The notes beneath the pieces were generated by a model that made no database searches, was not told the origin of the DNA, and was given only the letters and a program-made list of their open reading frames with translations. Below are positions 22,700 to 32,312 of a stretch of DNA of 64,000 nt, piece after piece. Source of the stretch: Sodiomyces alkalinus F11 (Eukaryota; Ascomycota; Sordariomycetes; Glomerellales; Plectosphaerellaceae); NCBI RefSeq assembly GCF_003711515.1, contig NW_021167084.1, positions 1,529,932 to 1,593,931 on the forward strand. The letters are read 5' to 3'. Every line of letters begins with the position of its first letter. Within the stretch, counting starts at the first letter, position 1. The position numbers and the translations under genes were made by a program.

Positions 22700-23381
22700 G
22701 TTAGGACCTATGTAGTTCATATCCCGCCCTTTCCAGAAAAAAAGAAAGAAAAAAAAAAAGGAACGAGAATTGACGCAATGGGAGTCGTGTTCAATGAGAG
22801 GAATTGACAGGACATGGTAAATGGGCGGCGGAGGGGATTTTGGGGTTTCTTTTCACAACTACGAAATACTTGAGGATGCATCTTGGTTTACTCCTTAAGG
22901 ATTCGTACCTGTATTCTAGCTCTTTTATAGAAGTGATTCGTCTAATTATTTCATGACATCTTCGTGGTCCCAGATTAAAGAGATCCTCGTCCCAACTTGC
23001 GATGCCTTGAGAGACGTTCGTGGATAAGCTATTATGCGGCCCGCGCTGCAGTGGCCCGCGCAATGGATGGTCAAGTGATTGGGAAATGAAATAAATCTCG
23101 TTGCTGTGTTTCCGTATACTGACTTTGAACTCGAGATTTGTGTAGCTGTCCTGTTCCTGTGACAGGATCAAGGGACGGTGGAACCTAAATTGCAGCCGCC
23201 ATCAAGGAGGGAGCAAGTGTCGCAGCAGAAGTCCTGGTGCACGCGGTATTCTTTCAAAAGGGATCGCCGTCGAACTCGAGTTTTTCCTTTACTTTAGACC
23301 ATTGGATTCATCCAAACCTCCCCCATGTGGTTGGTTGCAGGCATATGAGACCGCGTCCAGCATGTGCGACGAGGCCCATAT
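22700..23381. other. 3' flank of the surface-protein gene
   Basis: Contains the terminator region (A-rich run at 22738-22760) and an isolated partial element GCCATCAAGGAG at 23198-23209. A 126-codon minus-strand open frame (22791-23171) has no recognisable features and was not called. Confidence 0.5.
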
Positions 23382-23466
23382 TGTTGTGTTGAACTATATA
23401 CCTCAAGAAGTACCTACACATTAGAGGATTCTCTTTTAGTGTAGCAGTACGTTTTTGAGTGCAACA
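23382..23466 (+). repeat. TRIM left LTR
   Basis: 85 bp; five differences from the right copy, all transitions. Confidence 0.85.
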
Positions 23467-23479
23467 GTTATGAGCCCGG
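23467..23479 (+). other. TRIM primer binding site
   Basis: GTTATGAGCCCGG, intact form of the site seen at 7918-7930 in the large Copia element. Confidence 0.7.
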
Positions 23480-23669
23480 GAGGAATACGCTAGTGTATTC
23501 CTGGAACTTCCCCTGCTAAGACCACCCGTTCGAAACCTAGCCGAGGAGATGCCTTAAATGAGCTTTAGTGCCCTAGAAGACCGCTTATATAAAATAAGCC
23601 GTGTCGATGTAAGTGTGTTTCCAGTTAGCCTTTAAGCACGAAGATCGTCCTTATCCAGGCAGGGGTGTG

Positions 23670-23754
23670 TGTTATGTTGAACTATATACCTCAAGAAGTA
23701 CCTACATATTAGAGGATTCTCTTTTGGTGTAGTAGTACGTTTTTGAGTGCAATA
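23670..23754 (+). repeat. TRIM right LTR
   Basis: 85 bp copy of 23382-23466. Confidence 0.85.
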
Positions 23755-24040
23755 AATATTATTTGGCCGCCTATAGCTATTGCTTACCTACTTCGAAGTA
23801 TTAGGTTGAAGCTGTGCTGGGTCGATAGAATAAGGTACCTTAGGTAAGGTAAGGTAGCAAGACAAAGCACGGTAACGACGGCCCGAAAATTCAAACAACT
23901 TAAGGTAGGTAGGTATAAGAGGATATATACGGAGTTCGCCGAAACGGTATCCAAGAAGGGGAAGGAAACGGTGCGCCACAAAGGCGTGGGTTCCAAACTC
24001 GCAGAATTACCTAGGTACTGAGTACTAAGGTACAAAGGAG

Positions 24041-24055
24041 GCCATCAAGGTTCTC
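24041..24055 (+). promoter_or_regulatory. shared upstream element, copy 2
   Basis: GCCATCAAGGTTCTC. Contains CAAGGT, the core half-site of Zap1/ZafA-type zinc-response motifs. Confidence 0.55.
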
Positions 24056-24100
24056 GGCCGGGAGGCGAAGGGGACGGCGGTTAGCGTATATGGCGGGGGA

Positions 24101-24115
24101 GCCATCAGGGTTCTC
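24101..24115 (+). promoter_or_regulatory. shared upstream element, copy 3
   Basis: GCCATCAGGGTTCTC, 60 bp after copy 2; one base (A to G) away from it and identical to copy 1. Confidence 0.5.
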
Positions 24116-24447
24116 CAACGGGCATAACGGACCAGGAAATCAGGTCCAGAGTACGCGTACTTTATCCATAATTACTACAACGTACACCCCCCGATATATC
24201 CTATACAAGGCATTGTTTGACCTCTTAGCCATAGGCCAGGTAACGTGGTCGAAATTCTTTCGATTTATTCCGTTTACAAGACTAGATACAAAGAGACGCT
24301 GTACACGACTCTTACTCGGTAATTAGACGCTAACTCGACGATAAATACGGCAAATCCAGGTATAAACGATATCTGACCGGTTATGGTCATTCAGAGTTGA
24401 GTCTAGCGCATTCGCAGGATCAGTCTTCGCTCAATATTTCTTGGCGG

Positions 24448-24462
24448 GCCATCAAGGTGTGC
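24448..24462 (+). promoter_or_regulatory. shared upstream element, copy 4
   Basis: GCCATCAAGGTGTGC; the first 11 bases match the consensus. Confidence 0.45.
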
Positions 24463-24589
24463 ACAGTACGCTACCCCCACCCCACCCCACCCGTACAGTG
24501 ACAAGAAGCCCATCAGCCACCCGAGCCACTCACAGCGGGTTTCGACGTCTTGACATGCAATAACCAACACTTCGTAGTGGAGTTGGCTG

Positions 24590-24604
24590 GCCATCAAGGT
24601 TCTC
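24590..24604 (+). promoter_or_regulatory. shared upstream element, copy 5
   Basis: GCCATCAAGGTTCTC, identical to copy 2. About 1.15 kb upstream of the ZIP start codon. Confidence 0.55.
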
Positions 24605-25753
24605 ATTTTCCCATCCCACCTTCCTTTTCCTTTCCCACGACAAAGACCAATACACCAAGACACGAGAGATGGAGCACGGGGGCGGGGGGTCGGGTTGGAA
24701 AATAACAAAAATCTCTTTCGAACTGCGATTTACGGAAACGGATTTTACGGATAGGAAAGAGATCGTTTGTATTCGTACTTGCCTAGAGCTTGGCTCCGTG
24801 TCATGCTTCTCCACCTGTCCGTTTCACGGTAATACGGTAAGAAAAGAAAGAGCAGAAAGTGAAGATACCTAGGAAAACGTCGTAGAAACAGGAGGACACG
24901 AGGGAAGAAAGGGAACTACCCGTCCAGCTGTTAATCGTCTCTACCTTAGTTTTCTCCCTTTTCCATCATCATAGCCCACCTCCTTACCTAGGTACTCTTA
25001 GGGTTACTCTTGCCTCTTCCCGTTACGTTACGCCATCCAGTCAATTGGCCGAATTGCGCATGGCCGATCCCAATCACCGTCGCAATTGAGCCCTAAACCA
25101 CCTTCTATTCGTACCGTTGAGCGCGTCTCCCCTCTTTTGCGCACCCTTTCCAAGTCCTCGAGTCCTTGGCGCTTGGCCCTTCCGAAGCATCGGTCTTCTA
25201 CTCCGTACTCTCCATCACTCGCGCACTCACCCTAATCCGAAAGAAGGTTCGCATTCGAACCTCGCCTCTCTGTCAATCGGTCGTCGGGGCATTACGTCGT
25301 CAGCCTTTGAGATTCAATTTCCTCTCCTTCCCCCACGAACGACGGCTTCCTTGGCACTCTTCTCAACGAGACCGAACGCCCATCCATCGCTCGTGTCATC
25401 ACCTTCACCACCTTCATTTCAAACAAGGGTCCCCTGTAGACTTACGTATCCCATGTGGTCGTGATCCTCTCCTTCCCATCTTCTCATCTCTCCTGGCCTT
25501 CAAGGTTGTTTGCCACATCGTTCATCTCCCTCACCTCTCACATTCCCTCCACCCTCGACGGGAAAGTCTCTCAGAGTCCTTTCCATACGATACATTACGC
25601 GCCAGCGCACCTTGATGCAACTTCCTTCTTCTTAAACGAGACGACTTCCATTCCGCTGGCGATCCTTCGACCATTCCATACCCTTAGAGAACCACAGGTC
25701 GATAGGATCGAAACATCTCTCCGCCATCGTCATCTCAACAAAACCCCCCTGCT

Positions 25754-27917
25754 ATGGCTCGCTCGGCTTTTATCCTCGCCGTCGCGGCCACTAGCGGCCT
25801 CCTGAACACCGCGTCCGCCCACGTCGTCGCACGGCAGACGTCTGTCCCCGAAGTCGACGCCATTTCAGACTGTTCTGTCAGCCAGAGCACACAGTGAGCT
25901 TATATTTACCCGTTCATCCGCGTCTCCAGCCGGCTATGATGCGGGAAGCCGTCCATTATATTAACTTGGTGTTTCAGGTACTGCCAGGCTGATGGCACCG
26001 AGTTCCGCATTGTCGCTACCCCGACCGAGGGTGCGCTACCAAGCTCCTATACCGGCTGCCACCCTCACGGGTCTGATCTGTAAGCATGCAAAACCTGGCT
26101 ATTTCTCTTATCGGTCTTGCTTCTTCTGACACCTATACCCCCATTGACACTAGATACTGCTTCCACGATGATGGCGAAGTCGAGGTCGCCTTGGCCGGGG
26201 CCGCCGTCACCCCGGCACCCACTGCCACGAATGACGCTCATGACCACGACGACGAACACGACTCCGGCGAAGTAACCGCCGTATCCGACTGCCGTCTGGA
26301 CGGCCAGGATGTGTAAGTTACCCGTTGGACTCCACGTCGCCGGGTAGTTTGTGCCTATGCTTACCATCGCCACACAGCTACTGCATGTGGGGTTCCACTG
26401 AGTATTCGATGGACGTGACGGCCACGGCCACCCAGGACATCGCCCCCGAGTATACCAACTGCCATCCTCACGATGCCGACCTGTATTGCGTTGGCCCCGA
26501 CGGCGATGACATCCTGGCGGTCTCCGCGGAGGCCGAAGAAGCGCCCGATGAGCAACACTGCCATTTCCACGCCGGCGTTGAGTATGTATCCCTGCCATCC
26601 TCTCTCAGAATCCTAACATCTCATCACAACATGTACTAATTAGACCCTAGACACTGCGTCGGCCCTGGCGAGGGTGAAAACCAGGGCACGCGTTCCTGCG
26701 AGCGCGTCGACCGGCAGTACAACATCCCTCTTCGAGTTGGCCTTCTCTTTGTGGTCCTGGTCACCAGCGGCCTTGGTATGGGTTTTTCCTTTTTCCCTCT
26801 CCTTTCCTTCCTTTCCCTTTTTTCTTTCGGGGTTTTTTTCTTCTTCTTTTTCTTCCTGTCATCATCCACTAATAAGTGCTCTCTCAGGTGTTTTCGGTCC
26901 CATCTTCCTCATGAAGCTCCTCCCACCCAAGGCCCACGTCGTCTTGATCATCATCAAACAGTTCGGAACCGGTGTCATCATCTCCACCGCCTTCATCCAT
27001 CTGTACACCCATGCTCAGCTCATGTTCAGCAATCCGTGCCTGGAAGGCGTCGAGTTTGAAGGTACTACGGCTGCCATTGTCATGGGCGGTCTGTTTCTGT
27101 CGTTCTTGGTCGAGTTTATTGGCCAGAGAATTGTGCGTCATAAGATGTCTCACCGTCCCTTCCAGAGCGCTTGGTTCCGACCTGAGACGGTCAGCATCTT
27201 GGTCATGGAGGCCGGCATCATTTTCCATTCCGTCCGTACGTGTTCCTCCTCTTCCCCCCTACTTTTTGGATATTGCCCAGGTATTCTCCCCGAAATGGTG
27301 TCCCGAGCTAATCAAAACTTGTAGTCATCGGCATTACGCTTGTCGTGGCTGGCGACAGCTTCTTTCTCACACTCTTCATCGTTATCGTATTTCACCAGTT
27401 CTTTGAAGGTCTCGCCTTGGGCAGCCGCATCGCTGCTCTCGGTACCCAGCCCGCCGTCCAGCAAGTCGCTCAGCGTATCGGCGGCCACGGCCACATGCAC
27501 GTTTCTGGCCCCATGTCGTCGAAGACCGCGTCCGGGGCCGAGCCCACCGCCGAAGCGTCGCCTGAAGGTTCTGTCGACTCTAGCGACGTGAATGGGAAGG
27601 TCCAGCAGTTTACTCTCGTCAAAAAGTGCGTGCTTGCCGGCGCTTTTGCCCTCATCACGCCTGTGGGTATGGCGATCGGTATTGGCGTTCTAGACCACTT
27701 CAACGGCAACGACCCCAGCACAGTCCTCGCAATCGGTATTCTCGATGCCGTTTCTGCCGGTATTTTGGTCTGGGTTGGCGTGGTGGAGATGTGGGCCGAA
27801 GACTGGATGTTCGGATCGTCGGAGCTGATGAACGCTAACTGGGTTGTCACCACGCTCGCCATGTTTGGCATGATGGCGGGTATGGCGCTTATGGGTCTGC
27901 TCGGAAGGTGGGCATGA
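25754..27917 (+). CDS. ZIP-family metal (zinc) transporter with extracellular CX8C modules
   Basis: Seven exons: 25754-25893, 25978-26079, 26154-26312, 26378-26581, 26651-26775, 26888-27235 and 27325-27917; 1671 nt, 556 residues, all junctions in frame. Residues 1-22 are a signal peptide. An extracellular region to about 225 carries five CX8C modules (Cys 40-49, 74-83, 127-136, 162-171, 195-204), several of the form CHPHxxDLYC, with His/Asp-rich linkers. The ZIP core follows: first span about 228-250, HS at 357-358 in span 4 and HQFFEGLALG in span 5 (His383, Glu387), the metal-binding signature. Most Zrt1-type fungal ZIPs are near 350-400 residues, so the N-terminal extension is the unusual part. 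It should import Zn(II) across the plasma membrane. The family is certain, the metal is inferred. Confidence 0.9.
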
Positions 27918-28238
27918 AAAGCCCAAAGACTTACGGTTCTCTCTCATTGTTCCTTTTTACGGCAAACCAGGGAGGTCATGACGGTCATCTCGGGATATGA
28001 CAATTTGGGAAAAAGGTCTTACGGAACTCGGCTTGGGTCTGCATATTTGCTTTCTTTGCACCGATGATACCAGCTTGGGGGGTGAATTATCGTTGATTAT
28101 GTCTGTGTATTTTACTGCTTTCTTTGCTATGAGGCACAGCATCGACGTCGCATATAGATAGACACGCAGGGATCCTTAGATGGGATCTTATGAATGATAC
28201 CAGATGAACATGCCCCGGGGGTTGCAAGTGGTGATCTT
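27918..28238. other. convergent 3' region of the ZIP and amidase genes
   Basis: About 320 bp between two convergent genes; no other feature seen. Confidence 0.5.
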
Positions 28239-29960
28239 TTAGTCCTGCGGCTTCCAACCTCCTTCGGCCTGAAATACCTCGCCGACTTTTTTACCAACTG
28301 CCAGCAGTCGCAGGTCGTTGTATCGCGGGGCGACAAGCGACACGCCCACCGGCATGCCGTTCTGCCCCTGGAAGCCGGGGACATTGACGACGGGGGTATG
28401 CATGGCCTACGCCTCACGACACGCGTCAGCCCTACTCCGAAGAAAAGAGGGGAAAAAAAAGAAAGAAAGAAAGGGTCCATGAAGGAAACAGGAAGACAAC
28501 GAAGGAAGAACGAGAGAACACTGACCGTCCACAGAGAGTTGAAGATGTGGTCACCCGTATACCCCAGTCCCAGCGGGGCCTCGTCGGGGACACTGGGCAC
28601 AACAACAGCATCATAGCGGGCCAAGATGGCATCAACGACAGGGCGTGCGGCAGCAATGGAATCGAAGGCGCGCACCTGATCCCGCTTGGACGAACCCCTC
28701 CGATTCTCAACATGCCCCACCAGGTGGTCGGCGAGACGGGTCTTATCGAGGCGGTGCGCGGGGAGGAAGGCGACACGGCCTTCCGCGTCGAGAAGGGTAT
28801 CATACCAAGCGGGGAAATCGGCCGTGTGCTCCGGGAGGTCGAATTCCTCGACGGTCGCCCCGTGCTCGCGCAGGAGCGAGGCGGCTTTCTCCATGGCGGA
28901 TACGGTGCCGGGGCCGGCGTGGGACCAGACCATTGTTTTGCAGAGGCCGAATTTGGCGCCCTGGATTGAAAATCCGTCCTCCTTCCCGGAGCGCGGGTTG
29001 TCGCCACCGTCGCCGTCGTCGTCGTCGTCGTCTTGCAGGTTGAAGACGTCGGCAAGCAGACGCAGGTCGTCGATGGACCGGGCGTACCATCCCAGGGTGT
29101 CGAAGATGAGGGCGTAGACTTTCTGGCCTTCCCGGGATACGGCGTTCCAGGTCGGCTTGAGGGCGTAGACGCCGTTGAAGGAGGCGGGGCGGATCAGACT
29201 CCCGCCGGTTTGCGTCCCTAGGGCCAGCGGGGCTTGGAAGTCGGCTACTGCGGCGCCGGAGCCGGAGGAGGAACCGCCCGGGGTGCGGGAGGGGTCATGC
29301 GGGTTTGTGGTTGGGGGGCCTTGTGAGGTTGCTGCGAATTCGGTTGTTGTGGTTTTGCCTGTGGTTTTGGTCAGCGGGGAAGAAAAAAAGAAAGGGGGCG
29401 GGGGAAAAGGGGGTTGTCGCCAAACATGGAATGAGGGGGAACGAAACGAAAGTGACTGCTCACCCAAAATGAGAGCGCCGGCAAGGCGAAGCATGGTGAT
29501 AGAAGCTGCGTCGACTTTTGGGGCGTCGTTCTCGTAAAGAGGCGAATTGAACTGCGTGGGCATATCTGGTGCATTGTCGTCGTTCAGCATTCCCCCCCCT
29601 TTTTCCTTTTTTTCTCAATTTTTTTTCCCTTCTTTTTCTTTGTCCACGACTCATCGACAAGATTCACAATCGGATGAAAGCGCTTCACTTACCCCTGGTG
29701 TAGATGATATCCTTAACGGCTACAGCTACCCCGTGAAGCGGACCTCGCTGGTCCACGGGTATACTATCGAGACGCTTTGCTTCGGCCAGAACGAGATTAG
29801 GGCTGAGATAGGCCCAGGCTTTAACCACGGGATCCCGGGCAGCGATGCGGGATAGGAGAGACCGAGCATATTGTTCGACGGTCAGGGCGCCGGACCGGAA
29901 GTTGGCGAGGGCCTCGGTGGCTGTGAGCCGGTAGGGCTCTGGTTCGGTTGTTAAGGTCAT
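28239..29960 (-). CDS. amidase signature family hydrolase
   Basis: Four exons: 29960-29693, 29565-29464, 29358-28526 and 28406-28239; 1371 nt, 456 residues. Start 29960 (MTLTTEPEPYRLTATEAL) fits the usual N-terminus; an in-frame ATG 20 codons upstream gives an Arg/His-rich extension and was rejected. The Ser-cisSer-Lys triad is complete: Lys83 (VAVAVKDIIY), Ser153 (RTPGGSSSGSGAA) and Ser177 (LGTQTGGSLIRP). The spacing of 24 between the two serines matches the family. C-terminal GMPVGVSLVAPRYND is the usual last block. A GAC-repeat insert gives an acidic run around residues 235-245. It hydrolyses amide bonds of small molecules, probably in the cytosol; the substrate cannot be read from sequence. 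Confidence 0.88.
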
Positions 29961-31085
29961 GTTTAGGGGCTGCTGATGGTGTGGTGAGTGCAGTGGTGTA
30001 AGTCGTCCCGAACGCCTCAATTATATAGAGAGAGTTGAATCGTGTCGAGAAGAAATGTCTTCGTCTCAAATCCACGCCCAAAGGCCCTTACTCTCGGTCT
30101 TTCAATAGAAGCTGGAATATGCTGGAATATGCTGGATAAGGCCGAGTCGTTGATAAGTGACGGCTTTGTTTGCTCCCAGCCTCCCACCGCTGGCCTGATA
30201 GTGCTGTGGACAGCGGGCGTCGATTAGCGGTGGACGTTGAGCCTCGGTGATCTCTTTCAGAGACGGACTCGACCATAGAAGTAAGAACTCACAAAAAGCC
30301 GCAGACTTGGGGAAATCCGTCAGTTAGCAGTTACTCAACGGCGACCTCATTTTGTCGGAGGATTCTATCGATTGTGATCACCAAGACTGCTCTCGCCGTC
30401 CTCGTACCCCCTCATTTTCACCAATATCGAAGCCCGGGTCCGTCATTCCCATCACTAATTATAAGACACACAGCGTCGTATTACCCAAACGGCCAGCTGT
30501 CATTTGCGTCCTTTTCCCATTTGGTAATCTTATCGTGATTATCATCTGCATCCCAAGCCACAGGCCGGCGTCGGCAGGCCGCAGATTCCTGGCCCCCCCT
30601 GGGCCCTCCGACGTTCCGTCCTTTCTCATTTTCCCTCCCTCACAGGTATCAATAAAGGACTCGCGCCCCTATCGCGACGATCAAGGGTTAGCCCTAAGTA
30701 CATATCTTTCTTCTAGCGAATACCACCTTTCATTTACAGCAATTCAATGCACATGATATGCTACTACTGCCGTCAATAAGCCCACTTATGCTGCATGCCA
30801 TTGAGAAACACAATCGAGAGAGAGACCGCTTCTCGGAAGCGAACGTGGGGCTCCTGATGGGAATTCCCGAGGGCCAAGACCAAGACCAATCTTTACCCGT
30901 CTCGTCAGGGGTTACACCAAAAGCGTCCATGTTATGGCTTTGATATAATTTATAAATGTCCCGCCCCAATATAATCATGCCGCACCGTCTATTTTCTTTT
31001 CTGTACAACTTCCCCTCGTCTCTTCTTCTTCGAAATGCATCTTGATACTGTAGTCTGTGTTGATACAGTCGGCTCGTCAGTCATC
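29961..31085. other. intergenic region between amidase and OYE pseudogene
   Basis: Divergent promoter space. A 10-bp unit GCTGGAATAT is repeated in tandem at about 30111-30130. No coding sequence supported. Confidence 0.45.
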
Positions 31086-31925
31086 ATGTCGAAACTATTC
31101 GAGCCAGTGTCGGTGGGGTCGAGTAAGCTTGGCCACCGGATAGCCATGGCCCATGGCGCCGCTAACCCGGTAGCGATGCGATGACGACTGGACTGTGATG
31201 AAGATTGCAAAAGGTAGGCAGTAGGCAGGAGAGCAGACCCAAAAAGATTTGATTACAAAAAATTGACAAGAACCAAGGGTGAATAAGTCTGATATCACGA
31301 GTCGATGGCTTACTTTCCCCCTGTGCTCCCTCTTGAGCACAGAGTGCTACGAACAGCGCGCTTGCGTCCCCGGCACCCTCATCATCTCGGAAGCAACCCT
31401 CATCTCGGCCCGCTCCGCCCGCCGCTACAACGCCCGGTCGTCGCCGCCATTGGGGCTGAGAAGACGGCCATACGGCTGAGCCCGTATAGTGACTTCAACG
31501 GCATGTTGATGGGTGACCCGGATCCGACCTTCCGGTACCTGACGGAGCAGCTGAAGCCTCTGGGATTGGCGTTCCTGCATCTGATAGAGGCGAGAATCAA
31601 GGGGAACGACGATGCCGAGTGTGGTGGGGATAGGACGGTCGCGTGGTTGGCCGAGCTCTGGGAGAATGTGAGCCCCGTGCTTCTTGCTGGGGGGTTCAAG
31701 CCCGGTTCGGCGAAGAAGGCAGTCGACGAGACGTTCAAGGAGTATGATATGGTTGTGGTGTTTGGGCGGTATTTCGTCCCGATCCCGGACCTCGTGTACC
31801 GGATCAAGGCCGGGATCCCGTTGGAACCGTACGACCGGTCGAAGTTTTACACCCCGAAGGAGCCCAAGGGGTACATTGATTACCCCTTTGGCGAGCAATA
31901 TCTAGCCAGCGTCAATGTTCAGTAG
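31086..31925 (+). pseudogene. Old Yellow Enzyme (NADH:flavin oxidoreductase) pseudogene
   Basis: Three pieces of one OYE gene in different frames. Piece 1 starts at ATG 31086 with MSKLFEPVSVGSSKLGHRIAMA; a 7-base duplication (CCATGGC repeated near 31143-31156) then shifts frame just before the expected APLTR. Piece 2 (about 31340-31430) reads YEQRACVPGTLIISEATLIS. Roughly 200 codons are then missing, including the active-site HGANGYL region. Piece 3 (31440-31925) resumes one frame over with VVAAIGAEKTAIRLSPYSDF and runs intact to the C-terminus (LAGGFKP, VVFGRYF, PKGYIDYPFGEQY). The gene cannot make a working flavoenzyme. The clean C-terminus suggests recent loss. Confidence 0.85.
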
Positions 31926-32231
31926 AAGGCGAAGGGACAAAGGGGGGATGGTCGGTGGTCCGATGGAACATGAAGGTCTGACTGAAGCAGTGTTAAATCC
32001 ATTTGATTCCTAGAATTAGATAAGTAATATTGCCGGCCATGCCGACCGATCAATTGACTGTGAGAGTGTTTATCCGAGAGCCTCGATATACTAGAGACTG
32101 GCGTCTGAGATGGAGGCTGGGCTTTGGAGAATATAGGGGACGAGGTATTGTCTCCTTTTATTGACTTTAGGGGTTGTTCGGTGTGGGTGCATTAGAAAAA
32201 AAAAGGGAAGAAAAAAAGAAAAAAAGTAATC
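31926..32231. other. intergenic between OYE pseudogene and tRNA
   Basis: No gene seen; A-rich runs at 32193-32225 include the tRNA terminator. Confidence 0.5.
32219..32225 (-). terminator. RNA polymerase III terminator of tRNA-Ser
   Basis: Run of seven T on the minus strand, seven bases after the tRNA 3' end; more T runs follow. Confidence 0.7.
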
Positions 32232-32312
32232 CGACAGAGACAGGATTCGAACCTGCGAGGCCGAAGCCATATGATTTCTAGTCATACCCATTAACCACTC
32301 TGGCACTCTGCC
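32232..32312 (-). tRNA. tRNA-Ser(AGA)
   Basis: 81 nt. A seven-pair acceptor stem (GGCAGAG with CTCTGTC, one G-U), discriminator G as usual for serine, A-box-like GCCAGAGTGGTTA, a five-pair anticodon stem around loop CTAGAAA (anticodon AGA at 32277-32279, decoding TCT), a long variable arm with GGC-TTCG-GCC, and the T arm GCAGG-TTCGAAT-CCTGT. No intron. A Pol III T-run follows. Confidence 0.88.

Larger units (their letters stand above)
23382..23754 (+). mobile_element. TRIM-like miniature Copia LTR element
   Basis: 373 bp in total: two 85-bp direct LTRs and a 203-bp non-coding interior. The LTRs start TGTTG and end CAACA (a perfect terminal inverted repeat; CAATA in the right copy). GTTATGAGCCCGG, a half-tRNA-Met primer site, abuts the left LTR at 23467-23479, and a purine-rich AGGCAGGGG lies just before the right LTR. 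Possible 5-bp target duplication CATAT/AATAT with one mismatch. No coding capacity, so it would depend on a helper Copia element. Confidence 0.8.
23755..25753. other. long upstream region and leader of the ZIP transporter gene
   Basis: Two kilobases without a supported gene. The left half (23760-24400) is AT-rich with several CCTTAGGTAGGTA-type motifs. Four copies of the shared GCCATCAAGGT element lie at 24041-24604. From about 24890 to the start codon the sequence is strongly pyrimidine-rich on the plus strand, consistent with a long transcribed leader. Upstream AUGs in the leader are possible but none was judged decisive. Confidence 0.55.

Noticed and set aside
22791..23171. 126-codon minus-strand open frame in the 3' flank of the surface-protein gene
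   Set aside because: No signal, domain or splice continuity; lies opposite the probable 3' UTR.
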